From contig JAKCPI010011735.1 in NCBI GenBank assembly GCA_023213315.1, forward strand, positions 1 to 64,000: a DNA stretch of 64,000 bases, read 5' to 3'. A program made the position numbers and the translations under genes. Source of the DNA: Euborellia annulipes (Eukaryota; Arthropoda; Insecta; Dermaptera; Anisolabididae). Under the pieces are notes generated by a model that was given only the letters and a program-made list of their open reading frames with translations, had not been told where the DNA came from and did no database searches. Below, piece by piece: positions 34,793 through 46,640 of this stretch (position 1 is its first letter; the number at the start of each line of letters is the position of its first letter).

Positions 34793-34834
34793 AATAATAC
34801 ATAACTTACATAATTTCCATTTAAAGACTGGGTG

Positions 34835-35139
34835 TAAGGCTGAACGCATACCAATTGAGCAAAAACATTTTCGAACAAAACGTTTTTAATTAATCGTGCC
34901 TACAACTGTTTTTTCAATGCTTTTCTATGGGTCAACGCACACCGAGGAGGCAAAACACAATTGAGCATGATTCGTCATCATTGAACAAAATGTGTTGTCA
35001 TTGAGCGTTTTGCTCAATCGGTGTGCTTTGGCCTTGGACAAAATGTTCGGCCATTGAGCAAAAAATGCCAACGCCCACCGATTAGGCAAAAACGCTCAAT
35101 GACAAAACATTTTGCTCAATTGGTGTGCGTTTAGCCTAA
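34835..35139. mobile_element. MITE with TAAGGCT ends and internal inverted units
   Basis: The ends AAGGCTGAACGCATACCAAT and the inverted match ATTGGTGTGCGTTTAGCCT extend about 34 bp. The interior repeats the motif CGCACACCGA/TCGGTGTGC and TTGAGCAAAA several times in both orientations. TA lies at or beside the borders. Confidence 0.75.
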
Positions 35140-35855
35140 AATACATTATCGAGCTAAATAAATTTACTAGGCTCATTGGCTTCGTATAATAATATTAATA
35201 AAATGAAATATTAATTCGTTATCAATTTTTCCCCTCTTTTTCAAACTTGGCCTCTTCTAATTATAGTCAAATTTTGATGATCATTAAACTTTCTCTTCTA
35301 TTGATATTTCATATTATAGTTAAAATTTTGAAGATACATTAAAGAGAATAAAACTTTAACTTGGGGAGAGAGGAAACGAATTCTTCTTTAACGTTGTTAT
35401 AAGATCAATAGAGGCAAAGAGGAAAGGAGAAAGAGAGAAGGTGGCTGGCTGCCTGGTTCTGTTTATTATATAATAATATATAATAATAATTAATTTTGGA
35501 ACATAATGGCTATTTTGAAAATGAAATATGATCCTATTCTCAAGCCCTCCGTCTATGAATGGAATGAAATTAATAAATTTCTCTCTTTGTAGGGTGGCCA
35601 TCACGTGACTTTACTACTCCATATAATAGATCAAGTTCAATAATAATAATAAATTAACAATAAAAAAATCTCGACATCGAATTTTTGACATTAATCGAAT
35701 ACTTTCTCTCTATATATTTCATATATAGGGTAAGAGAAAGTAAAAAAAAGAGCTACGAATTAAATTAACTGCTAGTCTCTGCTCTGTTAAAGATGTTTCT
35801 TAAAATAAAAGTATCGCTGCATTTAGAGTCTTCCTTTTTGACTGGCTGCATTAAA
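35140..35855. other. AT-rich spacer with DR1 end fragment
   Basis: 35667-35747 is a DR1 5'-end fragment in minus orientation (CTCGACATCGAATTTTTGAC to GTAAGAGAAAGTA). The rest is unassigned. Confidence 0.5.
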
Positions 35856-36103
35856 TGGACCGTTTATTTTGAAAGTGGTGTAAGTCCATTTTCTATTGTT
35901 TCGAGAAAATGAAAGGTTAACATATCTGTTTATTAAAAAATTTATTTACCGACCAATTTACAAAACATGGGAATTTCTCAAGAAATTTACCACTAGCTAG
36001 TTATACATTAGAAAATTTACATTAATTTAAGCGTAAATTATGTGATATCTCATTAAAAAAAAAAAAAAAATGGACTTACACCACTTTGAAAATAAACGGT
36101 CCA
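35856..36103. mobile_element. MITE with about 38-bp terminal inverted repeats
   Basis: TGGACCGTTTATTTTGAAAG...TAAGTCCATTTT at the left and its inverted complement at the right (36066-36103). 248 bp, no ORF. Confidence 0.8.
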
Positions 36104-37094
36104 AATATTGATATCTTAGCCCCTTATTCTCTAATTTTATTTATTAATATAAATTAAATTTTTCCCTCCCAAAGGAGAAAGTTCAGTTGCTATTCATTTG
36201 AATTTCTTGCTTGTTCAATGAATTTTCTGATCAACATGAAATCATCGGTGTATCTTGTAGGTCGGTGCCCCATTCAGAAATACAGTTTGAAATCAAATTT
36301 TTTTCTCTCCATTAATACAACTTTTAAACATCGTTGTTATTTTAATAAAAAAGAGAGGATCTTTTGTTGCTTTTTGATTCATAAACATAATGACACAAGA
36401 TAATTTCATTTCTAATAAAATCAACTTATATATGGGAGTCTCGATGCACATATTTTTTTTATTTTTTTTTTCTATCTCATTTAAAAATAAAATTGTTTTA
36501 ATTTTTTTTTTCTCATTTTCTTTTTAATTATTCACAACATCGACAACAACACCAGAGGGTCATAATTATATTCGAAAAAGGCATTTCGGATTTCACTGAG
36601 TACTCCCCAGGGGTGGGAGATGAAGAGGAGGTAAAATTCACTTCCACCTCTAATAAAATCTCTCTCTACCTCTACTTGAGTAATTATTGTCCATTATGAC
36701 TTTATATATTTCACATGGATTATATTCGTATCTGAATGATAGGGAGGGGAGGGAGAGAGGGGGGGGGGGTGATAGCTTTAAAATTTCCATTTGAGATAAT
36801 ATTTAGTTTCACACAGACAGGCTTTCAGGTCGTATAATCTAACTATTAGGTCTAATGGACCAAACTTGCTTTTAATTTTTTTTACTATTAAAATACAATA
36901 ATAGGCCAATACGCGATTCACGAATCTTGTTTGAATGTATAGTGATTCAAATCTCGATTATTTATTATAAGGAAATAAAAAAAATACAGATTCTTTCTTC
37001 CACTCTGCCATCTTTTAACCAAACAGATTTTTTTTTTAATTTTTATTTAAATACTTTATAATTAATTTCTGATTCTATTCTAATGGTATTTATG
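36104..37094. other. AT-rich spacer
   Basis: No gene seen. G run near 36761-36768; CAACATCGACAACAACACC near 36535. Confidence 0.35.
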
Positions 37095-38069
37095 TAAAGG
37101 CGACTACGCTGCACACGTAACTGCAAACTTGACAAGCATGCATGTGCAATCTTTTTGTACAAGCAAACTGTAGCGTCTTTTACGCAAGCGTTTTAATTGT
37201 GCAAGCCGCTTGATGCTCGATTAATTTAATCATGCATTTTTGCTCAAGCAAAACTCTTTATAGGCACCGCCATTTTATAGTTGTCTTGATATTTGATATT
37301 TATTATAATATTTCAATTTAAATAAGGATTGCGAATAGCAGCCAGGAAAAAATCATATCAGACAAAAAATTAGATCAATTTTTATCAGATTTGATTTTGT
37401 CCTGGCTGCTATTGGCAATCCTTATCAAATTAAACAGCCATTTTCTCCATCATCTTTTCAATTTAAATATTAATATTTGTTTCTCTGTTTAAGGGTAATT
37501 TTGATTAAAATTTTTTTAATATAAATTATAAATATTAAAATAAAATTTTGAAGAGATCTGAGGGTTATCGTAATTAATTTTAAAAATGAAATTAATGGTG
37601 GGAATAAAAAAATTGAATTATATAGGTCTGTGAAATGATAAAAAAAAAAATTTTTTATTAATTCATTCGAGGAATTTAAAAATAAATAAAGTTTTGATTT
37701 TAAAGATATTTTAAAAGAAAGTCAAAAAATTCTCAAAATGAAGTCTAATATTTAAAAATAATGAATTCTCGAGAGTCGACATAAATCGTAGTAATTTTAT
37801 CTCTAGAGACGATTTTAAGAAAATTTATTGTGTTATAAAATATTAGATATTTAATTTCTATAGAATTAGGAAAATTTTTGAGATTTTAGCAATATATAAT
37901 ATATAATAATAATGAAGTATTTCTTGTTATCTTCGAAAAAATATCCTTTTATTTCGCTTTATTATAGGTTAATAAGCTGTTGCTTGCACAAGCATGCTTG
38001 TGCCTTGTGGTGCCGAAGAGAATTTGTGCATGCTTGTCAAATTTGAAGTTACGTGTGTAGTCGCCTTTA
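37095..38069. mobile_element. Non-autonomous DNA transposon, 975 bp, TAAAGGCGACTAC ends
   Basis: The left end TAAAGGCGACTACGCTGCAC and inverted right end (38024-38069) share about 45 bp including CACGTAACT and TTGACAAGCATGC. The ends are rich in CAAGC/GCTTG motifs. A TA at each border fits a Tc1/mariner-type duplication. No transposase ORF. A second inverted repeat lies inside at 37321-37427. Confidence 0.75.
37321..37427. mobile_element. Nested foldback MITE
   Basis: AATAAGGATTGCGAATAGCA plus GCCAGGA at the left and the inverted TCCTGGCTGCTATTGGCAAT plus CCTTAT at the right, about 107 bp overall. Nested in the 37095-38069 element. Confidence 0.75.
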
Positions 38070-40384
38070 GGAATCAATTTTGCTTGGTCTCAATACATTT
38101 TGAATAGGAAAATTAAAATTTTGAAGGTTCGCTGATGTAGCGGGCTGGGATAAATATTTTAAAATATTGTATCGATCGTATTTTAAAAGGAAATGGGATA
38201 AACATTTCCAGAGTTTGCAACAGTACTGATAAATAAAAACAAAACTTAATAAATTTTATTTATTGACCTATTCTAGTCAATTTAATTTTTTATTTATATT
38301 CAAGTCGATTTTGTCCGTGATATTTTTGTTTTGTTAGTGATATTTTTTTGATATACTGTATGTGTTATTTATTCTGGTCATTTTTGTGCTATTGTTCTCT
38401 CTGTTCGTGAGAGTCTAGAGAGTATTCTAATAACAATCATGGTATAGATGTGTCAAATTTCACAAAGAAAAATGTATTGTCACAAATATACCTGTCACTT
38501 ACGCTCTGATGAAGGTACTTGAGCGTTATTTACTGGAGGAATAAGGGATTATTATTATTAAAGAAATGAGTTGTATGTAAAGGATAAAATTATTTTTACA
38601 TTGTGAGTTTGAACTATTCTCAATTGTGACTAATATCTCGATACTGATACTTGATTAGAGAATCGATACCTTCAAAATATCGATACGAGGAAGTATCGAT
38701 GTTCCGATATTTTTCGATTCTTTTAAAAGTAGGCGTCGATATCAATTAGTATAAATAAAAAATATCATTAAAAAGTATACTATATACTGTATTAAATTAA
38801 TATAAGTATCGTTAAAAGTTTAAGATGGCAAAAAATACGTATTTCTTCTCTACCCAAAGTGGATAAAAAGTCAATCAAAAAGAAAACTTTTTTTTTTTTG
38901 GACTGATATTTTCAACCCATTTACGGGAAATTAATCAATGTTTGTTCTTAATAGGAATCTCTCTCTTTCTCTGTTTTAAATGATAAATTACAATGTAAAA
39001 TCAATAGAGTTGGGGAGCCCAAAGGCAAATCTATAATGAATTCACACCCTGTTCAAAAAAAAAAAAAAAAAAAAAAAAAATCCTGCAAGCGCTCCCAAGT
39101 CTCTGTCACAATTTCAGTAACTTGGAGAGCATTTAATTTATCATTATGTTTCTCTGAGTCCGAAAGGCTGTTTATGTTTGAAAATTTTCCGCGTTTTAAA
39201 CCAAAATCGATCGATATTTAAAAGTTTTATAATAATTTTTTCTCGAATATATAATTAGGGATGTGGTTGCCTTAAAAACACCTTTTTATCTAAGGGGTAG
39301 GCCTAAGTAAACAGCAAGCAAATAATATATGTTCAATTGTAGTTTCTTCCTAGCGTTTAAAGCATGATGGAGTGGAGTTTAATTAAAACTCAATCTTTTT
39401 CAAAGACTTTTTATTTATTCAAAATATACAGACAAATTTGCCCAACAAGATCTTTACAATATTGACTACAATAATATGTTTAGACCTTTGACATTGAATA
39501 ATTTTAACCTTCTTCAGAGCTGCCCCTCATTCAAACCTAAGTACATCCAATTTTAATCCTGCAACTGTCAGATCGATCGCATAATCTACAAATTCTCTCC
39601 AATGGATTGTTGACTGTCCAATTGATTGTTGAATGAGTAAAGTTTCCCAAAACAAATGTGAAATTGATCCTTGTATGTCCAATGGGAGCCCTAAACCAAT
39701 TTTCATAAGAAAAATAAATAAATTCTATACATTTTCGTTGATGTTTTGAGAGCAATTTATTCTCATCTTTAGGATCGAATTCTTTTAAACTTATCATATC
39801 AAAATAATGTAGTAACTCAATTATCCTGCAAGATTTCAAGCTTTTATTTGGCTGTGAAGTTACATTATTTCCTATATTTAAATCCTCCTCCTGCGTTCGT
39901 TTCTAGCTAGTCTTAATCCTTACTTCTGGTTCTCCTCTATCCTAGGGAGGATGTCCTAGTTTGAGGAGGGACTCCTTCAGCACTGGCGTGTAGCCTTTCG
40001 AAGAATGCATCATTGACAGGGAACCTTCTTTACGTCCCTTCCATAGGACGGAATGTCACAGCAACTCCCTCCCTTCGGTCTATTGTGGTGGGGTTCAATA
40101 TTCCAATCCAGTGATTTAAAAAAATAGATCGATTAAAAGCAAAATGGGCTTTTCTAATTACCCGATTGGGTTGGTGTAATACCCTCATGGACAAAATTAG
40201 GGGAACAAAAAAATAAAAAATTAAAACTATAATTCGATTAAAATCTACGCTTATCTTTTGGTTTCTTGATTAATCTTGATTTATTAAAATAATATTTTTA
40301 ATCTTATTTTAATTTAATTATTCACTTAAATAATGAATTTTCGATAAATTTCACATTTATTTAATAAATTAAAACATATTTATC
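38070..40384. other. AT-rich spacer, no supported gene
   Basis: Contains an A run at 39055-39080 and a minus-strand frame at 39537-39839 (100 codons) without a recognisable domain. 39895-40110 is of balanced composition, with CCGTCCTATGGAAGGGACGT on the minus strand, a motif reminiscent of non-LTR retroelement tails. Confidence 0.4.
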
Positions 40385-40430
40385 ATTAATAAAAAGAATT
40401 TGATTTTCGGTTTAACTGTGGTTTATTTGT

Positions 40431-40482
40431 AAAAATTACAACGTTTCGGCCACTCATTCTGTGACCTTCTTCAGGAATTCAG
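40431..40482 (-). ncRNA. Hammerhead ribozyme motif HHR-4 left
   Basis: Minus strand: GAATTC, CTGAAGA (40474-40468), stem II GGTCAC-AGAATGA-GTGGCC, GAAA, ACGT palindrome, cleavage U, then GTAATTT. All core bases present. Stem I pairs with one bulge. Confidence 0.65.
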
Positions 40483-40566
40483 CTAACAGTAAGATTATAA
40501 AGTATAAAATAATCTGTGACAATCTCAATTGAATTAGTTGAGATTGTCAATTTATAATCCTAGCTG

Positions 40567-40620
40567 AATTGTACCTGAAGAAGGCCGTAGAATGAGTGGC
40601 CGAAACGTTGTAATTTTTAC
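40567..40620 (+). ncRNA. Hammerhead ribozyme motif HHR-4 right
   Basis: Plus strand: AATTGTAC, CTGAAGA (40575-40581), stem II GGCCGT-AGAATGA-GTGGCC with GU closures, GAAACGTT, GTAATTT. Core intact. Stem I GTAC-side pairing is 3 bp, then interrupted. Confidence 0.6.
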
Positions 40621-40668
40621 AAATTAACCACAGTTAAACCGAAAATCAAATTCTTTTATTAAAAAATA

Positions 40669-41718
40669 ATCCCAAGCCATGTTTTCGACGTTTCGCTAAT
40701 TTTGTCCATGAGTGTTTTAAATGGCACTTTTTGATGGTAGCCAAAAGGACTCTATTAATTTAAGACCTACTTAATTATTTTGTGTCACACACACATATAT
40801 ATATAAAATCTGGTGTGACTTATAGCACAGCACACTTTTTTAAATTCTGAAATTTAAAGTTGTGTTCTGTGCTTGTCAGATTTTTTGTATCGACATTCTT
40901 TTGCTTGCGACTCATTTCACTTTCATGAAATTTTAATAACTCGGTCAAGATTTATTTTCATAAATCTTTTTTTATCTTACTATTATTCAATCTTAGTATA
41001 CTAGTTGCATACAAGCAACTCATAATTTTTAACAAGATCCCCAGTTTCTATTTACCCAATATGGCAAGCAAGCAACCTTTAACTTCCCTCCATCTCTTTT
41101 TGCTCATAAAACATAAACTGCTTCTCTCTATTCCTGGAATGATGAGTTGAGAGAAAGAGAGACCTAGTTTCTATCTCTTCTATAGTTTGAGTGTCAAACA
41201 GAATGAACTTTGCCTCTGAGAGGGACTCACAAAACGCTAAGTTCAATATTGTCCCTTTGAGTGAACCGAAAACTTTTCAAGGCAGAAGAAGAAGCAGCCC
41301 CCCCCCCTCTCACGCCTCTCACTCTCTCTAGTATATGCAAACGAACCAAATATAACGCGAAAAATATGGAAATTTAGCGATTAATTTGGAAACTTGAATG
41401 TCACAATTATACTCCGCTTCCCAGTTGAGATTTCAAATTTATTATTCCTTTAAAAAAAGGGTTTGGGTAAGTATTTTTAGAAAATACATGACGGCGTATA
41501 ATTAAGATTAGTTTTTTCTGCCATATTTTACAAAATGTCGCCTTTAGTGAGAAATTAATGTTTTTTTTTTTTGCCTGACTTGAGCGCAGCGAGTAAAAAA
41601 ATACAGACACTTTAACTCATTATATAATCTTGTTAGGATATTATATTAATATATCTCCAACGGGCTTTAGAAAATTATAATTCAGAGGTGCGTCATTTCT
41701 TACCTTTATAATTCGCTT
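40669..41718. other. Spacer with isolated DR1 hairpin remnant
   Basis: 40801-40885 is a decayed hairpin (AATCTGGTGTGACTTATAGC to GCTTGTCAGATTTTTTG) without the rest of DR1. 41095-41330 is a unique region of mixed composition. No gene is called. Confidence 0.45.
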
Positions 41719-42244
41719 TTTACTTTCTCTTGCCTCTATATATGTTAATATATATAGAGAGAAAGTATTGGTTTCATGTCAAAAATTCGATGTCGAGATT
41801 TTGATGGATCTTCACGTTTTGAGGTCCCCTGAATCCAAAAAAGTGGTTTTCGCCATGTCGGTCTATCTGTGTACAATTTATAGCATGAAGGAATTGAGCT
41901 AGGAGGTTGAAATTTTATATTTAAGTTAGGCACCCCTTTGAAGCGTGAAAATAAGCTTTTAAACAAAATCGGCCAAAAAGTACTAGTACTTTACTGATGA
42001 TGCACTTTTTCAGTTTTTTACGATTTTTTCAAAATTGGCTCAAACGATTTTGATTAAAATTCATAAATCAATTATTTTTTAGATGCTCTTTAAAATGTAC
42101 CAGGTATATTCTCATATTGCCGTTGAAATCTTCTGAAGACCACCTTACTCTTGTACTTCATAGGAAAGATAGGAGAAATGGTTGCCATGGTAACGAAATA
42201 TAAATATTTATCCATGTTTATAAATTTTATTACATCTTTAATTT
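41719..42244 (+). mobile_element. DR1 copy truncated before the hairpin
   Basis: Begins TTTACTTTCTCTTGCC, X-box at 42181-42194, and stops at TTTACATC. It is followed at once by the start of the next DR1 copy (head-to-tail). Confidence 0.8.
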
Positions 42245-42275
42245 TTTTTTACTTTCTCTTACCTATGTATATATG

Positions 42276-42322
<47 letters not shown>

Positions 42323-42392
42323 CCTGAAGGTTTCCGCGACCGGATGTATGCGAAGACAAGTTTTCTCGGGTTAAGTCGCGTGGGGTGCTGAG

Positions 42393-42440
42393 ATTTACTG
42401 ACGTTTCGGCTCTCCTTTTGGAGCCATTTTCAAGAGAAGG
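42393..42440 (-). ncRNA. Hammerhead-like motif of the palindrome, left arm
   Basis: Minus strand: CTTGAAAA, stem II GGCTC-CAAAAGGA-GAGCC, GAAACGTC. Stem II, GAAA and GUC are perfect. The first core strand reads TTGAAAA instead of CUGANGA, and stem I is absent. Confidence 0.45.
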
Positions 42441-43315
42441 AAGTTAGGGAGGTAATGGTGGAGGGGGTTGTTTACGGGGTCGCAGTCTTCCTGGTCCCCA
42501 GGTCAATTTGGTGGATGACTCAGAGGCGTGGATTGGTCTCTGAGAACTGGAGGAAGGTTGGGTGTGTGATTGTGTTCGGTTTAGGTTGACTACGGGGCCT
42601 CAATCTGCCTACTCCCCAAGTCGGTGTGTTGGTGGTGTGTTTGGTGGATGCCTCAGAGGTTTGGGTTTGTCTCTGAGGAATGGACAGTGGTTGGTTCTGT
42701 AATCGGGTTTGTGTTTGGTTTGGGTTGACTTTGGGGCCTCAATCTGCCTACTCCCCAAGTCGGGGTGTTAGCTCTTGGTTCCCGGGGTCTCAACCTGCCT
42801 ACTCCCCAGGCCGAGAGTAACTAAACCCGATTACACAGAACCAACCACTGTCCATTCCTCAGAGACAAACCCAGACCTCTGAGGCATCCACCAAACACAC
42901 CACCAACACACCGACTTGGGGAGTAGTAACGTTACTCTCGGCCTGGGGAGTAGGCAGGTTGAGACCCCGGGAACCAAGAGCTAACACCCCGACTTGGGGA
43001 GTAGGCAGATTGAGGCCCCAAAGTCAACCCAAACCAAACACAAACCCGATTACACAGAACCAACCACTGTCCATTCCTCAGAGACAAACCCAGACCTCTG
43101 AGGCATCCACCAAACACACCACCAACACACCGACTTGGGGAGTAGGCAGATTGAGGCCCCGTAGTCAACCTAAACCGAACACAATTACACACACCCAACC
43201 TTCCTCCAGTTCTCAGAGACCAATCCACGCCTCTGAGTCATCCACCAAATTGACCTGGGGACCAGGAAGACTGCGACCCCGTAAACAACCCCCTCCACCA
43301 TTACCTCCTAACTTC

Positions 43316-43366
43316 CTTCTCTCTTGAAAATGGCTCCAAAAGGAGAGCCGAAACGTCGAGTAAATC
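43316..43366 (+). ncRNA. Hammerhead-like motif of the palindrome, right arm
   Basis: Mirror copy of the left-arm motif: TCTTGAAAATGGCTCCAAAA, GGAGAGCC, GAAACGTCG, with the same TTGAAAA variant. Confidence 0.45.
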
Positions 43367-43405
43367 TCAGCACCCCACGCGACTTAACCCGAGAAAACTT
43401 GTCTT

Positions 43406-43451
<46 letters not shown>

Positions 43452-44094
43452 GAGAGAGAGAGAGAGAGAGAGAGAGAAAGTATTGGATTCATGTCAAAAA
43501 TTCGATGTCGAGATTTTGATGGATCTTCACGTTTTGAGTCCCCTGAATCCAAAAAAGTGGTTTTCGCGACATGGTCTGTCTGTGTGTCTGTCTGTGAACA
43601 AAATATCTCAAGAACGAAAAGAGCTAGGAGGTTGAAATTTTATATTTAAGTTAGGCACCCCCATGGGACGTGACACGAAGCTTTTGAACAAAATCGACCA
43701 AAGAGTACTAGTACTTTACTGATGCACTTTTTCAGTTTTTTTCGATTTTCTCAAAATTTGCTCCGATTTTTTTTTAAATTCAAAAATCAATTATTTTTTA
43801 GATTCTCTTTAAAATGTATATTCTTATTTTGTGATTGAAATCTTCTGAAGACCACTTTACTCTTGTACTCCATAGAAAAGATAGGAGAAATGGTTGCCAT
43901 GGTAACAAAATATAAATATTTTCACATGCTTATAAATTTTACATCTTGAATTCAATTGTACCCTACTGTCTGAAACTAAATACATGTTGACACAAAAAAT
44001 CTGGTGAGACAAGCACAGAACACAACTTTCGATTACCGAAGGTAAGAGAAAGTTGTGTGCTGTGCGCCAGTCACACCAGATTTTTTTTTTTCTG

Positions 44095-44215
44095 AACCCC
44101 CAATAGATAATATATATTACAACGGTTATCGTCAAAGTCTTAAATGGCCTAAGTTGCCGAAAAGACTGTGTGAATGTATGTATGAGAGTGAATGAGAAAA
44201 AAGTGTGAATTTTTT
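44095..44215 (+). repeat. SINE S1 tail fragment
   Basis: AACGGTTATCGTCAAAGTCT, TAAATGGCCTAAGTTGCCG and AAAAAAGTGTGAAT match the 3' half of the S1 copies. The tRNA head is absent. Lies directly after a DR1 hairpin. Confidence 0.75.
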
Positions 44216-44820
44216 TTTTTTTTAAATTAATCCTCTTGGTCAAAGGCCATCGGTTTACAAAAAACTTTTATAAAAAGAAACTTAACAATATAGTAAATGC
44301 CTAACAATATAAAAAATTTAAAAAAATTTGCATAAATAAGTAAAATAACCTGAAATAAAACAAAAGCATACAAATAAAATGAATAAAACAGAAATAACTA
44401 CATACTAAAACAACATAAAAAATATCAAAAATTATATAATAAAATAACATAGTAAGAATTTCATTATATAACTTAGAAAATACATAATAAAATAACATAA
44501 TAGAATTACATAGTAAAATTACATAATAAAAGTCCATGTACATATTATTAAAGTGATACGGTGTCTACTATGGTAATGATGCTATAACTTTAATTTTTTT
44601 GGGCTGATCTTTACAAATTTAAAGTTAAATTCTTCTTTCACTTCGAATATATTCCTATTAAATAAATAAATACAAAAAATAATACTTGGAAGTATTTTAT
44701 TGTATGTGAGTTTTAAGGATGGATAAATGAAGTGAGTCTTTTAATAGTTATTTAATTTCGAATTTATTCCCAACGGAATAAAACCCCGTTAGTTTGCAAG
44801 TAAATAGAATTTTTTTAAAT
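44216..44820. other. AT-rich spacer
   Basis: Degenerate ACATAATAAAATA-like repetition at 44400-44530. No gene. Confidence 0.4.
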
Positions 44821-44954
44821 AGAGAACTTATTTGATAATCTTTATTCTTGGTCGATCAGAGAGGAATGCTTCTAGAGCCTGCTTGCTTGCTGCCTACCTG
44901 CCAGGCGGTCTCTCTTTTAGATGTATTCGAGTCGAGCCATGTGTCATTCGGTTC

Positions 44955-45077
44955 AGCTCCACTCTCTCTCTCTCTCTCTCGCGTGTGTTTAGTTTATTTT
45001 ATATTGTGTTGTGATTTGTGCATATACCGTAAGACGTTCATCCACCAAACTCCCCACCTGGTCATCTTATTATTAAG
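44955..45077 (+). promoter_or_regulatory. Candidate noncoding first exon A with initiator
   Basis: The TTCAG initiator-like site at 44952-44956 lies in a composition-distinct block. Downstream come a CT run, GCGTGTGTTTAG, a C-rich segment (CCACCAAACTCCCCACC) and TCTTATTATTAAG directly before a GTAATG donor. The same order and 3' end recur at 63859-63994. No long ORF, so it would be 5' untranslated. Inference from the paired similarity; unproven. Confidence 0.35.
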
Positions 45078-46640
45078 GTAATGAATATTTTTCACTTCTC
45101 ATTTGCATAATGAATTAAAGTAATTTTGTATTTTATTTTTCTCTCTTATAATATACTGATAAAATTATCCAATTTTTTAAATATAACTCTATGATGAATT
45201 CGTGTACCTCAGAGGGAGGGTGAGAAAGGGTGTAAATCACCCCTTCTAATAAACAAAATAGTTTTTTTTTCTTTAAAAATGAAAATGAAAATAGAAAATT
45301 ATTTTTTTTTTGTAAATTTTTTACATTTAAGCAATAATTTCTTTCCCTCCCTCCTCACCCTCCACCCCTCTAACAGAGAATTTATATTCTCCTTTAATAT
45401 TTAATAAGAAATTATTATTCAATAAATAAAAATATAAATTCCTAAACTTTTCTCTCGTCAGTGACCAATTAATAAGTGAGATCTTTGGAGGTGGAATTTT
45501 CTTTTTCACTGTCTGAATGCCTGATTTTCTTAAACAGTTTCTCCACTCGCCTCCCCTAATTATAAGTGTAAAAATTCAGATGATTTTTTTTTTAATTTGC
45601 TTACGTTTCTGTGTCGTAACTTGGCACAAGCCTGTAAATCCGTTCTTCGTTTCATGAATATATTTCCTTTGTTTGTAGTAGTTTTAGATATAATTCGATC
45701 CCCCTCGGCTCACGCATCCCCTTATAGATATTCATTAATTCACATTTAATTATGAAAATAAATTAATGAATAAAATTCCATTTGTTTTTCTCATTAAAAT
45801 CTTTTAGAATTTTATAATATAAAAATTAATTTTATTTCTGTTTGTTCAAAGGCCACCCCCTCCCTCCCAAGTTATTTTCCCACTCTACAAATTTTCTTAA
45901 GACTTGCAATTTTTTGCCCCTTGAGTAAAGGGTACGTCTACCCCATGTAAATTTTTCTTTAAATAAATTTAGTTTTTATAAATGTCATATTTTTCCTGAT
46001 TTATTTACAAAAACGTAACTTTATATTTCATAGATTTTAATTTTTTTCAAACTTTGACAAGAAGTAGTTTCTACCCCTTCAGATAAAATATGGAAATATT
46101 GAAGGATATAGAAGAATCCGTTTATTTAACTTTAAATTTGTGGAGATCAGCCCAAAAAAATGAAAGTTACCCGCATATTTGCCAATTTGACCAACTGAGC
46201 TGTGAATCTTCCATCTTCTTGCAAGGGCTTCGGAATCGCTCACACCCCACCCGCGTTATCCTATATATTTTTTTTTTTGGTTGAGGGATGTTTAAGGAAA
46301 GGTGAGGTTGAATATGTAGAAAATTGTGAAACAATCAATAATTTTTAATGATTTTTTTGCATTTTAAGGGACAAAATCCTCCCCCACATCCCCCTTGGAT
46401 CCAAATGTTAATGTTTTTTAACTTTTCACTTCTCTAGACCTTCTGAAGAAATGTTAAGGCTAAAATATTTCTTTTCATCCCTCCAAATTTGATTCATGGT
46501 CCTATAATTAACGAAAAGGGGGTGGAAATAAGTAGGGGGCTCCCCTCCCCCCGAAAACGGTACGTGGTGTGGGAAAACGGAGGTCATATTTGGATTCAGG
46601 AGGTCATTTTAGTATATAATAGGGGTCGTCCACGTATTAC
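45078..46640. other. AT-rich spacer
   Basis: No gene seen. The 46090-46284 frame is open but unrecognised and ends in a T run. Confidence 0.35.

Larger units (their letters stand above)
40385..40668. repeat. 284-bp palindrome with outward hammerhead motifs
   Basis: Arms 40385-40480 and 40574-40668 are near-perfect inverted copies (TTGATTTTCGGTTTAACTGT, TTGTAAAAATTACAACG). The centre holds another hairpin, GACAATCTCAATTG with AGTTGAGATTGTC. Each arm carries one hammerhead motif pointing outward. Confidence 0.85.
42320..43410. repeat. GC-rich palindrome of about 1.1 kb with internal repeat units
   Basis: The left arm starts GACCGGATGTATGCGAAGAC and the right arm ends GTCTTCGCATA. Both carry, in inverted order, GTTTTCTCGGGTTAAGTCGC, a hammerhead-like motif, CCTAACTTCC, then repeated blocks with CTACTCCCCAAGTCGG and CTCAGAGACAAACCC. 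The centre (42828-42932) holds an extra right-arm unit, so the two arms are not the same length. Flanked by TA repeats. Open frames at 42932-43228 and 42959-43327 are mirror translations of the palindrome. Confidence 0.85.
42245..44090 (+). mobile_element. DR1 copy split by a 1.1-kb palindrome
   Basis: 5' end 42245-42300 (ACTTTCTCTTACCTATG), then the palindrome. DR1 resumes at about 43441 with GAGAGAGAAAGTATTGG and runs to the hairpin 43994-44090. X-box at 43893-43906. The insertion lies in the TA tract of the DR1 5' hairpin. Confidence 0.85.

Noticed and set aside
38495..38530. Hammerhead core CTGATGA near 38507
   Set aside because: No GAAAC partner strand and no stem II nearby.
39537..39839. 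100-codon minus-strand ORF as a gene
   Set aside because: No domain, signal or splice context. A run of this length is expected by chance in 64 kb.
42932..43327. Overlapping 98- and 122-codon ORFs on opposite strands
   Set aside because: Mirror translations of the GC-rich palindrome. The lack of stops follows from composition and symmetry.
44301..44543. Multi-membrane-like minus-strand ORF
   Set aside because: The hydrophobic composition results from TA-rich degenerate repeats, not from a recognisable protein.
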